A stretch of 9,700 bases of DNA, taken from the NCBI GenBank assembly GCA_902783765.1, contig CACZSB010000125.1, positions 1-9,700 of the forward strand. The letters are read 5' to 3'. Below the pieces are notes generated by a model. It saw only the letters and a program-made list of their open reading frames with translations. It was not told the origin of the DNA and searched no databases. Within the stretch, counting starts at the first letter, position 1; every line of letters starts with the position of its first letter. Of this stretch, positions 1-7,009 are shown piece after piece. Source of the stretch: an uncultured Lachnospiraceae bacterium (GTDB lineage Bacteria > Bacillota > Clostridia > Lachnospirales > Lachnospiraceae). The translations under genes were made by a program, and so were the position numbers.

Positions 1-1126
1 ACTCTGTACTGTTATCTTGTACATTAATTCGTTTTATCCCTTCGTCCGCTAAACAAATAATACTATCTCCTGATATACAGGCTGTAGGAGGCCAGAAATC
101 ATGGAGAATCATCAACTCTTTACCCGAGGATATCTCTATTACATATGCAGTGTTTTCATCCCCACTATCCATATCTCCATCGCTGTATATTAGATATTTT
201 CCCGAACACAATACCATTCTATAATCAATTCGAGAGCAAGAAAATTCGGCTGAAAGTGGGGCAACTTCCTCCACCTTTCCTTCTTCCCATCCAATTCGAT
301 AGATTCCATACAAGGCCCCCGGGTAACCATTGCTTATAAGGCCCTTTGCAAAATAATAGTAGTCCGGTGTAAAAGCAATTCCTTGTATAAATTCTGTTTC
401 GCCACGCAAAGGTGAATGAAAATGGAATTCACTTATTTCTCCTGTAATCAAATCTAGTACAGACAACCCTGTATTCGTAAATAAATAGGCTTTGTTTTCA
501 GTTCTTGAGAAAAGGGCAAATAAAATCGAACCGGGACATCGCGACAAATTATCGCACTGACCGGATTCAAGGTTTATGCATTTTAACACTGCATCATTGT
601 TCTCTATTTCTTTTTGCAAGAAAAACAGTTTTCTGCCATCTTCTGTTTCCGGTCCTGGAATAATACCGCAAATTGTATCCTGATCTATGCCATCATAAAA
701 ATTCATGGGCACCGATGCCATTAAAATAGGTTCCGCGCCTTCTTCGTCGGACAGAAAATAAATATTGTCGCTATGGGGGAGGCCATTTTCACGGCCGTCA
801 TTTTCAAAGCCTATTTGTTCAAACCAGGTTCCGCCGTAGGCATGTACAATCCGCCCATCAACGGACCATCTCCTTTCCCAGGCATCAGCCATATCAAATT
901 CTGTTTTCATACCCGGGTAACGGCTTTCTGATACCTTGCTTTCGGAATCCGCTTTTTCCGTGTTTTCTCATGTTGAGGGATTTTCTTCACTGGATACATC
1001 CTGAGATTTTGATGTTTGTTTTGAATTATCTGTTTCTTTTCCACAGGCAGACAGCAGCACGACAGTGGCAAGCAATAAAACCGTAATCAAGCAAATGGAA
1101 CGGGCTGAAAAAAGACGGAATCTCAT
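1..1126 (-). pseudogene. Lipoprotein with beta-propeller-like repeats, interrupted by an in-frame TGA; runs off the left edge
   Basis: The frame begins at ATG 1126-1124, with GGGGAGG (1141-1135) 8 nt upstream. It opens with a lipoprotein signal peptide: basic MRFR, a hydrophobic core, then lipobox LSAC with Cys28, followed by a Ser/Lys/Glu-rich linker. Codon 53 is TGA (970-968). Beyond it the same frame stays open for about 322 codons to the window edge with no other stop or shift, so the damage is a single nonsense codon. The downstream part has at least five blade-like units, for example NIYFLSD, KLFFLQK, KAYLFTN, YYYFAKG and YLIYSDG, each followed by turn-rich strands. This resembles surface beta-propeller (DUF5050-like) lipoproteins, but no family is firmly recognised. 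The first in-frame ATG after the stop is codon 73 (910-908); it has no good ribosome binding site and would give a product without a signal. The gene is AT-richer than its neighbours. A sequencing error could also explain the stop. Confidence 0.75.
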
Positions 1127-1143
1127 AAAAAGAACCTCCCCAA

Positions 1144-1155
1144 ACGCTTAAGCGT
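1144..1155. promoter_or_regulatory. Perfect 12-bp palindrome in the lipoprotein leader
   Basis: ACGCTTAAGCGT is perfectly self-complementary. It lies between the predicted start point (~1169) and the ribosome binding site (1141-1135). It could be a repressor operator or a chance palindrome; with no loop bases it would be a poor RNA hairpin. Confidence 0.35.
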
Positions 1156-1175
1156 GAACTTGTGAATATGGGGAG

Positions 1176-1200
1176 ATTATATATATATATATAAAGTCAA
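1176..1200 (-). promoter_or_regulatory. Promoter candidate for the lipoprotein gene with a TA-repeat spacer
   Basis: On the minus strand TTGACT (1200-1195) is followed by TATAAT (1181-1176). The spacer is only 13 nt and consists almost entirely of TA repeats. The predicted start point lies about 40 nt upstream of the ATG. Both boxes match consensus well, but the spacing is 4 nt short of the usual 17, so the promoter as sequenced should be weak or off. Confidence 0.5.
1178..1193. repeat. (TA)8 dinucleotide tract
   Basis: Eight uninterrupted TA units lie between the -35 and -10 boxes of the lipoprotein promoter, and the last two units form part of the -10 box. Dinucleotide tracts of this kind can change length by slipped-strand mispairing. 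Two extra units would give a 17-nt spacer. Confidence 0.85.
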
Positions 1201-1283
1201 GGGATCCGCCCTTTCAAAGTCGGTCCATGAAAAGCTAAATTGCGAACCAGGTAAGAGGAAGTAAGGGCTTTCTAGCTGCAGAT

Positions 1284-2009
1284 TTACGCATATTCCAGGA
1301 ATAAACTGACAATGGTTTTATCGCCCCGCTTGCCCTGAACTGACCAGCGATTGCCTTCCCGGCCGAAGCACAGCTCCATGGTTTCGCCTAATAAAAGCTC
1401 GTGGGCATATTCTATTACGGCTTCCTTTAAGGCGGCCCCTTCTTTTACGGAATCAATGAAATTCTCCGCCGTATCCAGATAGCGGGCATTATTCATATGG
1501 CCCACAAAATCAATGTAATGATAAGGAACCGTAAAGCTTCCCCGCTTAAGCTCCGGCAACAGGGCCTTGGGAATCCGGGGCAGGGGCATCAGAGCATCCC
1601 GTTCGGCTGCGGGCATTTCCAGTCCCAGGGTGGCAGGCTGCACCATTTCCCGGCTGCTTCGATTCAGAATCACCCACACAAAACAGCAATCCGCCAGGGG
1701 CTGTCCCTCTTCGTCCTTTATCTCCAGATAACGGGGAAAGAGACCGTGGAGACCCCGGCCGGGCCAGGTGGAAAAACACATGGTTTCCCCCCGTCCGGGC
1801 AGACGGTGGATAATCATTTTCTGCTTCACCACCACCCAGGCCAGATCCTTGGATAACAGCACGTCCTCCCCCAGCCCCAGAGCCTCTGCATGGAGGCCGG
1901 AAACATGCTGTACCAGCTCTAAAAGCCGGGAGGAGCGAAGCCGGTGATGCATGTTGAGATCCATGGTATCCACCGGGTAATTGTAATGAAATATCATCTT
2001 TTCATTCAT
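1284..2009 (-). CDS. Acyl-ACP thioesterase (double hotdog)
   Basis: The predicted enzyme is cytosolic and hydrolyses acyl-ACP to release free fatty acid from fatty acid synthesis. The 241 residues match the usual length of bacterial FatA/FatB-like (PF01643) proteins with two hotdog domains. The first domain (about 4-130) has the typical long helix and LHAEALGLG, then strands including CFSTWPGRGLHGLFPRYLEI. The second (about 155-241) has HYIDFVGHMNNARYLDTAEN, matching the family motif D-x-N-x-H-x-N-N-x-x-Y. Asp167, His171, Asn173 and Asn174 are kept, but the expected catalytic Asn is Val169. The start is ATG 2009-2007, with AAGGA (2024-2020) 10 nt upstream. A TTG six bases further out (2015) is possible but sits only 4 nt from that site. 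No clear terminator follows; the next gene on this strand is the broken lipoprotein gene. The family is clear; activity is less certain because of the Asn change. Confidence 0.85.
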   Translation of the reverse strand: MNEKMIFHYNYPVDTMDLNMHHRLRSSRLLELVQHVSGLHAEALGLGEDVLLSKDLAWVVVKQKMIIHRLPGRGETMCFSTWPGRGLHGLFPRYLEIKDEEGQPLADCCFVWVILNRSSREMVQPATLGLEMPAAERDALMPLPRIPKALLPELKRGSFTVPYHYIDFVGHMNNARYLDTAENFIDSVKEGAALKEAVIEYAHELLLGETMELCFGREGNRWSVQGKRGDKTIVSLFLEYA

Positions 2010-2030
2010 CTTCAATCATTCCTTACTATT

Positions 2031-2048
2031 TTTCCAGGCAGCTGGAAA
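2031..2048. promoter_or_regulatory. Inverted repeat upstream of the thioesterase gene (operator candidate)
   Basis: TTTCCAG (2031-2037) and CTGGAAA (2042-2048) are perfect 7-bp arms around a 4-nt centre, immediately upstream of the thioesterase ribosome binding site. A weak possible promoter for that gene (TTCCGT 2094-2089, 17 nt, TATAAA 2071-2066, minus strand) would place the repeat in the leader. It is not followed by a T-run on either strand in the orientation a terminator needs. It does not resemble the FapR or FabT sites I know. Confidence 0.35.
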
Positions 2049-2065
2049 GGGGGTAGTGGAAGGGT

Positions 2066-2117
2066 TTTATAAAATGAAAAGGCGGCTGACGGAAGCCAAA
2101 AGCTCCTGAAAGCCGCC
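2066..2117 (-). terminator. Rho-independent terminator of the yegP-like gene
   Basis: On the minus strand, 19 nt past the TAA, GGCGGCT (2117-2111) pairs with AGCCGCC (2087-2081). An imperfect inner stem lies in the loop, and TTTTCATTTTAT follows. This GC stem plus T-rich tail ends the yegP-like transcript before the thioesterase gene. Confidence 0.8.
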
Positions 2118-2136
2118 CGTTAGGGAAGATAGAAGC

Positions 2137-2514
2137 TTATGCCTCCTCCTTCTCCACCGTGGCATCCGGCGCATTCTTGCGAATGGATTCAATGCCGTTT
2201 AAGCAGCTTGCCTTGGCCTTGTAGCTTTCGCCGTGGCAAATGATTTCACCGTTGCGGGCCTTTAAGCGGAAACGGAATTCCCCGGCCTTGTCCTTATAAA
2301 CCTCGAATTTGGGATTCGTAAGGGTTTCGAAATTATCTACGGTCTGGTCCTCAAGCTTGGCTTCCACAGCATTTTTACGCACGCTCTCAATGCCGCTTAA
2401 GCAGGAGGACTCCGTGGAATAGGTCTCGCTGGTGGCGATGATTTCGCCATTGCCGGCCTTCAGATTAAAGCGAAAACCGTCATTCTTAGTGGTTCCTACA
2501 ACAAACTTACCCAT
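2137..2514 (-). CDS. yegP: YegP-family protein, two tandem DUF1508 repeats
   Basis: This is a 125-residue soluble protein made of two DUF1508 units, as in E. coli YegP; the biochemical role is not established. Residues 14-49 and 80-115 align without gaps and are identical at 24 of 36 positions. Each has FRF-x-LKA-x-NGEII, then E-x-Y, SCL-x-GIES-x-RKNA. Such domains are small beta-rich folds, and the pair probably packs as a pseudo-dimer. The start is ATG 2514-2512, with AAAGGAG (2530-2524) 9 nt upstream. The frame stays open upstream to 2547, but that codon falls inside the -10 box and would not be transcribed. The gene has its own promoter and terminator, so it looks monocistronic. It is transcribed divergently from the ABC transporter operon. 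The symbol is assigned by family only. Confidence 0.9.
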   Translation of the reverse strand: MGKFVVGTTKNDGFRFNLKAGNGEIIATSETYSTESSCLSGIESVRKNAVEAKLEDQTVDNFETLTNPKFEVYKDKAGEFRFRLKARNGEIICHGESYKAKASCLNGIESIRKNAPDATVEKEEA

Positions 2515-2545
2515 AAAGCAACGCTCCTTTACGTGGTTTTTTATC

Positions 2546-2574
2546 AATATACCATCCGTTTGTGCTCATTTCAA
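2546..2574 (-). promoter_or_regulatory. Promoter of the yegP-like gene
   Basis: On the minus strand TTGAAA (2574-2569) and TATATT (2551-2546) are separated by 17 nt, a good housekeeping sigma-type promoter. The start point near 2539 gives a leader of about 25 nt containing the AAAGGAG site. This fixes the start codon at 2514. Confidence 0.75.
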
Positions 2575-2637
2575 GACGGAAAAGCAATATTTTTCTTGAA
2601 GAAAAGGGCTTGAATCCCTGGGAATGAAAGGATTTAA

Positions 2638-2666
2638 TTGACGATGATGGAGCGGTGGGCTATACT
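2638..2666 (+). promoter_or_regulatory. Promoter of the ABC exporter operon
   Basis: TTGACG (2638-2643) and TATACT (2661-2666) are separated by exactly 17 nt. The predicted start point is near 2673, about 38 nt before the chosen ATG. The GTG at 2655 lies inside the spacer, so translation cannot begin there from this promoter. The promoter is divergent from the yegP promoter 60-odd bases away. Confidence 0.75.
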
Positions 2667-2711
2667 GAAAACCATAGATGGGTCCTTCTGCGGGGCCTTA
2701 TGGGGGGAAAC

Positions 2712-3416
2712 ATGTATTCCTACATTTTTGCAGAAAATGTAAGCAAGACTTACCGATCCGGTGAAGTGTTGATTCCGGCTCTTCATGATGTGAGCTTTAC
2801 GGTGGAAGAGGGGGAGCTCTGCGTTATTGTGGGGCCTTCCGGCGCCGGTAAGACCACCCTGCTGAATATTTTAGGGGGCATGGATACCTTAAGCGGCGGC
2901 CGTATTTTGCTGGATGGGGAAAATATCGCTTCCTTTGGGCCCCGGCGTCTGATTGAATACCGCCGCCGGGATATCGGTTTTGTTTTTCAGTTTTATAATT
3001 TGATTGAGAATCTGACGGCCCTGGAAAATGTGGAGCTGGCCGCCCAGGTGTGTGAAGCCCCCCTGGATGCCCGGGAGACCCTGGAAAAGGTGGGGCTGAG
3101 TCACCGCCTGGGGAATTTCCCTTCCCAGCTTTCCGGGGGTGAACAGCAGCGGGTGGCCATTGCCCGGGCCCTGGCCAAGAATCCCAAGCTGCTTTTGTGC
3201 GACGAGCCCACCGGCGCTTTGGATTATGAAACCGGAAAGGCCATCCTTCAGCTTTTGGCAGATACCTGCCGGGAGCGGAAAATGACCGTGATTATTATTA
3301 CCCACAACAGCGCCCTGACTGCCATGGCGGACCGGGTGATTCGGGTGAAAAACGGCACCGTCAGTGCCCAGGAAATCAACGAACACCCCCTGCCTATCAG
3401 CGAGATTGAATGGTGA
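2712..3416 (+). CDS. ABC transporter ATP-binding protein (MacB/LolD type)
   Basis: This 234-residue ATPase energises the FtsX-type permease encoded next. All nucleotide-binding motifs are present: Walker A GPSGAGKT (41-48), Q-loop Gln93 in FVFQFYNL, signature LSGGEQQR (140-147), Walker B LLLCDEP with Glu165, D-loop GALD (168-171), and switch His198 in IITHN. The N-terminal ENVSKTYRSGEVLIPALHDVSF is typical of MacB/LolD/YtrE/BceA-like subunits, which drive mechanotransmission exporters or lipoprotein/peptide pumps. The frame is open upstream to a GTG at 2655, but that lies in the promoter. ATG 2712 follows a G-rich site (2702-2707) and gives the normal family N-terminus; ATG 2700 is an alternative. 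The last bases overlap the permease start (ATGGTGA), so the two are probably translationally coupled. The substrate cannot be read from the sequence. Confidence 0.92.
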   Translation: MYSYIFAENVSKTYRSGEVLIPALHDVSFTVEEGELCVIVGPSGAGKTTLLNILGGMDTLSGGRILLDGENIASFGPRRLIEYRRRDIGFVFQFYNLIENLTALENVELAAQVCEAPLDARETLEKVGLSHRLGNFPSQLSGGEQQRVAIARALAKNPKLLLCDEPTGALDYETGKAILQLLADTCRERKMTVIIITHNSALTAMADRVIRVKNGTVSAQEINEHPLPISEIEW

Positions 3417-6400
3417 AAAGCGCACTGGCGAAAAACACCATACGGGAGATTCTTCATGCTCCGGGCCGATACCTGGCCATGCTGGGTATCATTTTGCTGG
3501 GAGCCGGTTTTTTTGCTGGGCTCCGCAATACCCGGGATTCCATTCTTATCACGGCGGATTCCTATTACCGGGAAATTGCCTTTTTTGACCTTCAGCTGGT
3601 ATCCGGCCTGGGTTTTGAGAAGGATGCGCCGGCCCGGATCCTGGCTCAGACAGACGGCCTTAGCCTGGAGGGAGTCATTCAGGCGGATGCCATGGTGGTC
3701 TTCCCCGATGACGACCGGGTTGTGCGTTTTCACAGTCTGCCGGAAGAAATCAACCGGGTGAGCCTTACAGAGGGCCGTTTGCCGGAAAAAGAGGACGAAG
3801 TGCTGCTGGACGAGCTCTTAAAGCCCTATTTTTCCCTGGGGGAGCCTTTCAGCTTATCCAGTCTCAACAATTCCGATACCTGGGACAGCTTTGAAAAGGA
3901 CGAATTTACGGTGGTGGGTTTCTGCCACTCACCTTTATATATCAATTATGAGCGGGGCTCCAGTACCATGGGCTCCGGCTCCGTTTCCGGCTTTGCCTAT
4001 CTTTTGGAGGAAGCCTTTTCTGCCGATTATTATACCAGTCTGTATCTGTCCGTGCCCACGCCGGCGGATGCCTTTTTGTACAGCGAAGCCTATGAGGAAA
4101 TGGTTAAGGCTTTGCAGGATTATGTGAAGCCCCTGGCCCGGAACGAGGCGGATCGCCGCCACGGGATCCTGCTTAAGGCAGGGGAGGATGCCCTGGCAGA
4201 GGGAGAGGCCGAGTATGCCAAGGGGATGGAGGCGTATCTGGCGGAGAAGGCCAAGGCTGAAAGTCAGCTGGAGGAGGCCCGGCAGGCCCTGCTGGAAGGG
4301 GAAGAAGAACTGACCAGCGGCGAGAAGGCCTATGAAGAAGGGCTGATTCAGCTGGAAACAGCCCGGGCCCAGGCGGAGGAAGCCTTAAAAAGCGGGGAAG
4401 AGGAACTGGAGGCGGCTTTAAAACGCCTGTCCCAGGGAGAACAGGAATATGGAGAGGGGCTGGCTCAGTATCAGGCGGGGGAAGCGGCCTATGCCGCAGG
4501 CCTGGCCCAGTACGAGGCATCGGCCTCCAGCTACGGCAATCTGGCGGAACTGTATGAAAGCACCGTCAGCTTTCGCAACACCTATGATACGCTCCTCCAA
4601 AGCATTGGAGAGTTATCTGCCTTATATACGGACATCAACCTGGATCCGAACCTGGATCTGGAGGCCAGGACTAAGGCCCTGGAGGCTCTGTGGGCAGCCC
4701 GCCGGGAGAAGCTTCAGGCGGATGCCCTGTCCCTGGCGACTGCGGTTCAGGAATTGGCGGATCGTTTAGAGCGGGAGATGGGTTCAAGCCCTGCCCTGTC
4801 TGAATTTAAGGCCATGGCAGAAAATTTAAGACAGACGGCGGAAAGCCTCAGCAGCTCGGAAATGGGAGAGGCCTTAACAAACCTAAGCCGGGACAGCCGC
4901 AATCTTTTAAGCGGCGCTTCCGCCCTTATGAAAGAGCTGGGCACCCAGGCCGAAAGCGCCGGTGCCCAGCTGGAGGAGGCCCGGAAAAGCCTGAATGAAA
5001 GCCGGAAACAATTAAACGCCGCCCGGGCCAAGCTGGCAGAGGCCCGAGAGGAGCTGGACGAGGGCTGGGAAGCTTATTTTGCAGGAGAAGAGAGCCTGCG
5101 GGTTGCCCGGGAGGAAAGCGCCTCCGAACTAAAGAAAGCGGAGAAGGAACTGGAGGAAGCGGCCAAGAAACTGGAAAAAGGCCGAAAGGAAACGGAAGAG
5201 GGCAGGGCCGCCCTGGAAGCAGCGGAAAATGAGGCTAAAGAGGCCCTGGAGTCCGCCCGTCTGGAGCTGGAATCCGCCCGGAATGATTTGGACAAGGGCC
5301 ACCGGGACCTGGCAGCCCTGGAGATTCCTGCCCTTTATCTTTTGGACCGGAATACCAATGTGGGCTATGTCTGCCTGGATAACGACGCTCAGATCGTAAG
5401 CAGCGTGGCCCGGGTCTTTCCCCTGTTCTTTTTCCTGATCGCCGCCCTGATCTGCACCACCACCATGGCCCGGATGGTGGACGAGCAGCGGGGCCAGCTG
5501 GGGGTCCTTTTGGCCCTGGGCTACTCCCGTTTCAGAATCATGGGGAAATTCCTCTTTTATGCGGGCTCAGCCGCCCTATTGGGCTGCGGCATCGGCATTC
5601 CTCTGCTGAGTCTGTTTTTCCCCCAGATCCTCTGGCAGGCCTACCGGATCATGTATTCCTTTGCGCCCATCCTGGAATTTTCCGTGGACTGGAAGCTGCT
5701 TCTGATTATCAGCGGTCTTTATCTTTTTGCCATGCTTTTTGTTACCTGGCTTTCCCTTAAAGGTCAGTTCCAGGACATGCCCGCTGCCATCCTTCGGCCC
5801 CGGGCTCCCAAGCTGGGACGCCGGGTTCTTTTAGAACGCGTTCCTCTGATTTGGAAGCGACTCAGCTTTATGAATAAGGTGACGGTGCGGAATCTGTTCC
5901 GTTACCGGGCCCGGGTGCTGATGATGCTCCTGGGGGTGGCCGGCTGCACGGCTCTCATGGTCACGGGCTACGGCATACGGGATTCCGTGGAGGATGTGGT
6001 AAAGGACCAGTACGACCGCATCACTCTGTACGAATATGATGTGAGCTTTAAGGATGCCATGACGGACTCGGAGCAGCAGGACTTTTTGGAGCTGGCCCGG
6101 CGCTACAGCGGAGAGGGGATCTTTGTGATGAACCAGACTGTCAGCGCCTATTCCGCCAAAAGAGAAAAGAGTGCTTACCTGATCTCCGCGGCAGAGGACA
6201 GCGATTTCAGCGCCTTTATAAAGCTGCGTCAGGGCAAGCAGGATCTGAGCCTGCCGGAGCCCGGTCAGGTGCTGATCAATACCGCCCTGGCCCGGGATCT
6301 TCATCTGAAAACCGGGGACAGCATCCATTTCCGCCTGGACGAAACGGAATACAGCCTTCGGGTGGCAGGGATTTTTGAAAACTATATTTATAATTTCCTG

Positions 6401-6982
6401 ATTATTTCCGATGAGGGCTACCGCACCCTCACCGGCAGCGAGGCCCCCAAAAAGACTGCCTTTGTCTTAAAACGGGATGGGGTCACCGATGCCACCGCCC
6501 GGCTTTTGGGGGCGGAGGGAGTAGTCAGTGTCACCGCCGGCAGTCAGATGAAGGACCGGATCGGTTCCATTATGGAGAATATGATCTATGTGGTGCTTCT
6601 CACCATTGTCTGCTCCGCAGCCCTGGCCTTTATTGTGATCTTCAATCTGATCCATATCAATATCACCGAGCGCATGCGGGAAATCGCCACGGTAAAGGTG
6701 CTGGGCTTCTTCCCCGGGGAGACGGCGGCCTATGTGCTGCGGGAAAATATTCTGCTCACCGCCCTGGGCAGTCTTTTGGGGATCCCTCTGGGTATCGCCT
6801 TAAACCGATATGTGATGCAGGCGGTTCAGGTGGATCTGGTGAGCTTCCAGGCCCGGGTCAAGTTTCCTAGCATGATTTTTTCCGTGGCCTTCACCATTTT
6901 ATTTTCCCTGGTGGTTTATGTGATTATGATGTGGAAGCTGTCCAAAATCGATATGGCCCAGGCCCTAAAGGCAGCGGAATAG
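3410..6982 (+). CDS. FtsX/MacB-type ABC permease with a giant extracellular coiled-coil insert
   Basis: This 1190-residue membrane subunit pairs with the preceding ATPase. About eight membrane segments are visible: ~21-39; 668-688, 712-740 and 760-783 (first FtsX domain); 835-856; then 1058-1082, 1113-1133 and 1154-1177 (second FtsX domain). Both FtsX signatures are clear: VDEQRGQLGVLLALGYSRFR (690-709) and TERMREIATVKVLGFFPGE (1086-1104). The first outside region (40-667) has a globular part (~45-245) followed by a Glu/Ala/Leu-rich coiled coil. Its outgoing arm is ~252-372 and its return arm ~515-637, with a less charged tip region (~375-512). The outgoing arm repeats small Gly-spaced units, e.g. 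GLAQY at 350-354 and 364-368. A second outside domain spans ~857-1057. Permeases of this layout occur in Clostridia as FtsX-like permeases of unknown substrate. A Gram-positive cell has no outer membrane, so the stalk probably reaches into or through the wall. Start is set by the ATGGTGA overlap. Confidence 0.9.
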   Translation: MVKSALAKNTIREILHAPGRYLAMLGIILLGAGFFAGLRNTRDSILITADSYYREIAFFDLQLVSGLGFEKDAPARILAQTDGLSLEGVIQADAMVVFPDDDRVVRFHSLPEEINRVSLTEGRLPEKEDEVLLDELLKPYFSLGEPFSLSSLNNSDTWDSFEKDEFTVVGFCHSPLYINYERGSSTMGSGSVSGFAYLLEEAFSADYYTSLYLSVPTPADAFLYSEAYEEMVKALQDYVKPLARNEADRRHGILLKAGEDALAEGEAEYAKGMEAYLAEKAKAESQLEEARQALLEGEEELTSGEKAYEEGLIQLETARAQAEEALKSGEEELEAALKRLSQGEQEYGEGLAQYQAGEAAYAAGLAQYEASASSYGNLAELYESTVSFRNTYDTLLQSIGELSALYTDINLDPNLDLEARTKALEALWAARREKLQADALSLATAVQELADRLEREMGSSPALSEFKAMAENLRQTAESLSSSEMGEALTNLSRDSRNLLSGASALMKELGTQAESAGAQLEEARKSLNESRKQLNAARAKLAEAREELDEGWEAYFAGEESLRVAREESASELKKAEKELEEAAKKLEKGRKETEEGRAALEAAENEAKEALESARLELESARNDLDKGHRDLAALEIPALYLLDRNTNVGYVCLDNDAQIVSSVARVFPLFFFLIAALICTTTMARMVDEQRGQLGVLLALGYSRFRIMGKFLFYAGSAALLGCGIGIPLLSLFFPQILWQAYRIMYSFAPILEFSVDWKLLLIISGLYLFAMLFVTWLSLKGQFQDMPAAILRPRAPKLGRRVLLERVPLIWKRLSFMNKVTVRNLFRYRARVLMMLLGVAGCTALMVTGYGIRDSVEDVVKDQYDRITLYEYDVSFKDAMTDSEQQDFLELARRYSGEGIFVMNQTVSAYSAKREKSAYLISAAEDSDFSAFIKLRQGKQDLSLPEPGQVLINTALARDLHLKTGDSIHFRLDETEYSLRVAGIFENYIYNFLIISDEGYRTLTGSEAPKKTAFVLKRDGVTDATARLLGAEGVVSVTAGSQMKDRIGSIMENMIYVVLLTIVCSAALAFIVIFNLIHINITERMREIATVKVLGFFPGETAAYVLRENILLTALGSLLGIPLGIALNRYVMQAVQVDLVSFQARVKFPSMIFSVAFTILFSLVVYVIMMWKLSKIDMAQALKAAE

Positions 6983-7009
6983 GAATCATAATCAGGCATC
7001 TTTTGTTTT

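Larger units (their letters stand above)
1127..1283. other. Spacer between the lipoprotein and thioesterase genes
   Basis: Besides the promoter, TA tract and palindrome listed separately (1144-1200), bases 1201-1283 contain no recognisable gene, hairpin terminator or RNA. The shift from AT-rich to GC-rich sequence occurs here. Confidence 0.5.

Noticed and set aside
145..339. Small plus-strand ORF antisense to the lipoprotein frame
   Set aside because: It has no ribosome binding site and no recognisable protein; the minus frame has coherent lipoprotein and propeller-like content throughout.
968..970. TGA read as selenocysteine
   Set aside because: It sits in a low-complexity linker with no redox motif. 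Only a weak 5-bp stem (CGGAA/TTCCG) follows, starting too close for a typical bacterial SECIS.
2515..2547. Upstream start for the yegP-like protein
   Set aside because: It falls inside the -10 box; the internal ATG has a strong, well-spaced ribosome binding site and the canonical DUF1508 start.
2655..2711. N-terminal extension of the ABC ATPase from GTG 2655
   Set aside because: The codon lies in the spacer of a strong promoter, and family alignment begins at the Met encoded at 2712.
4173..5295. Several minus-strand and alternate-frame ORFs across the coiled-coil region
   Set aside because: They are shadows of a GC-rich, repetitive coding frame; their Pro- or Ser/Ala-rich compositions show no domain and they lack ribosome binding sites.
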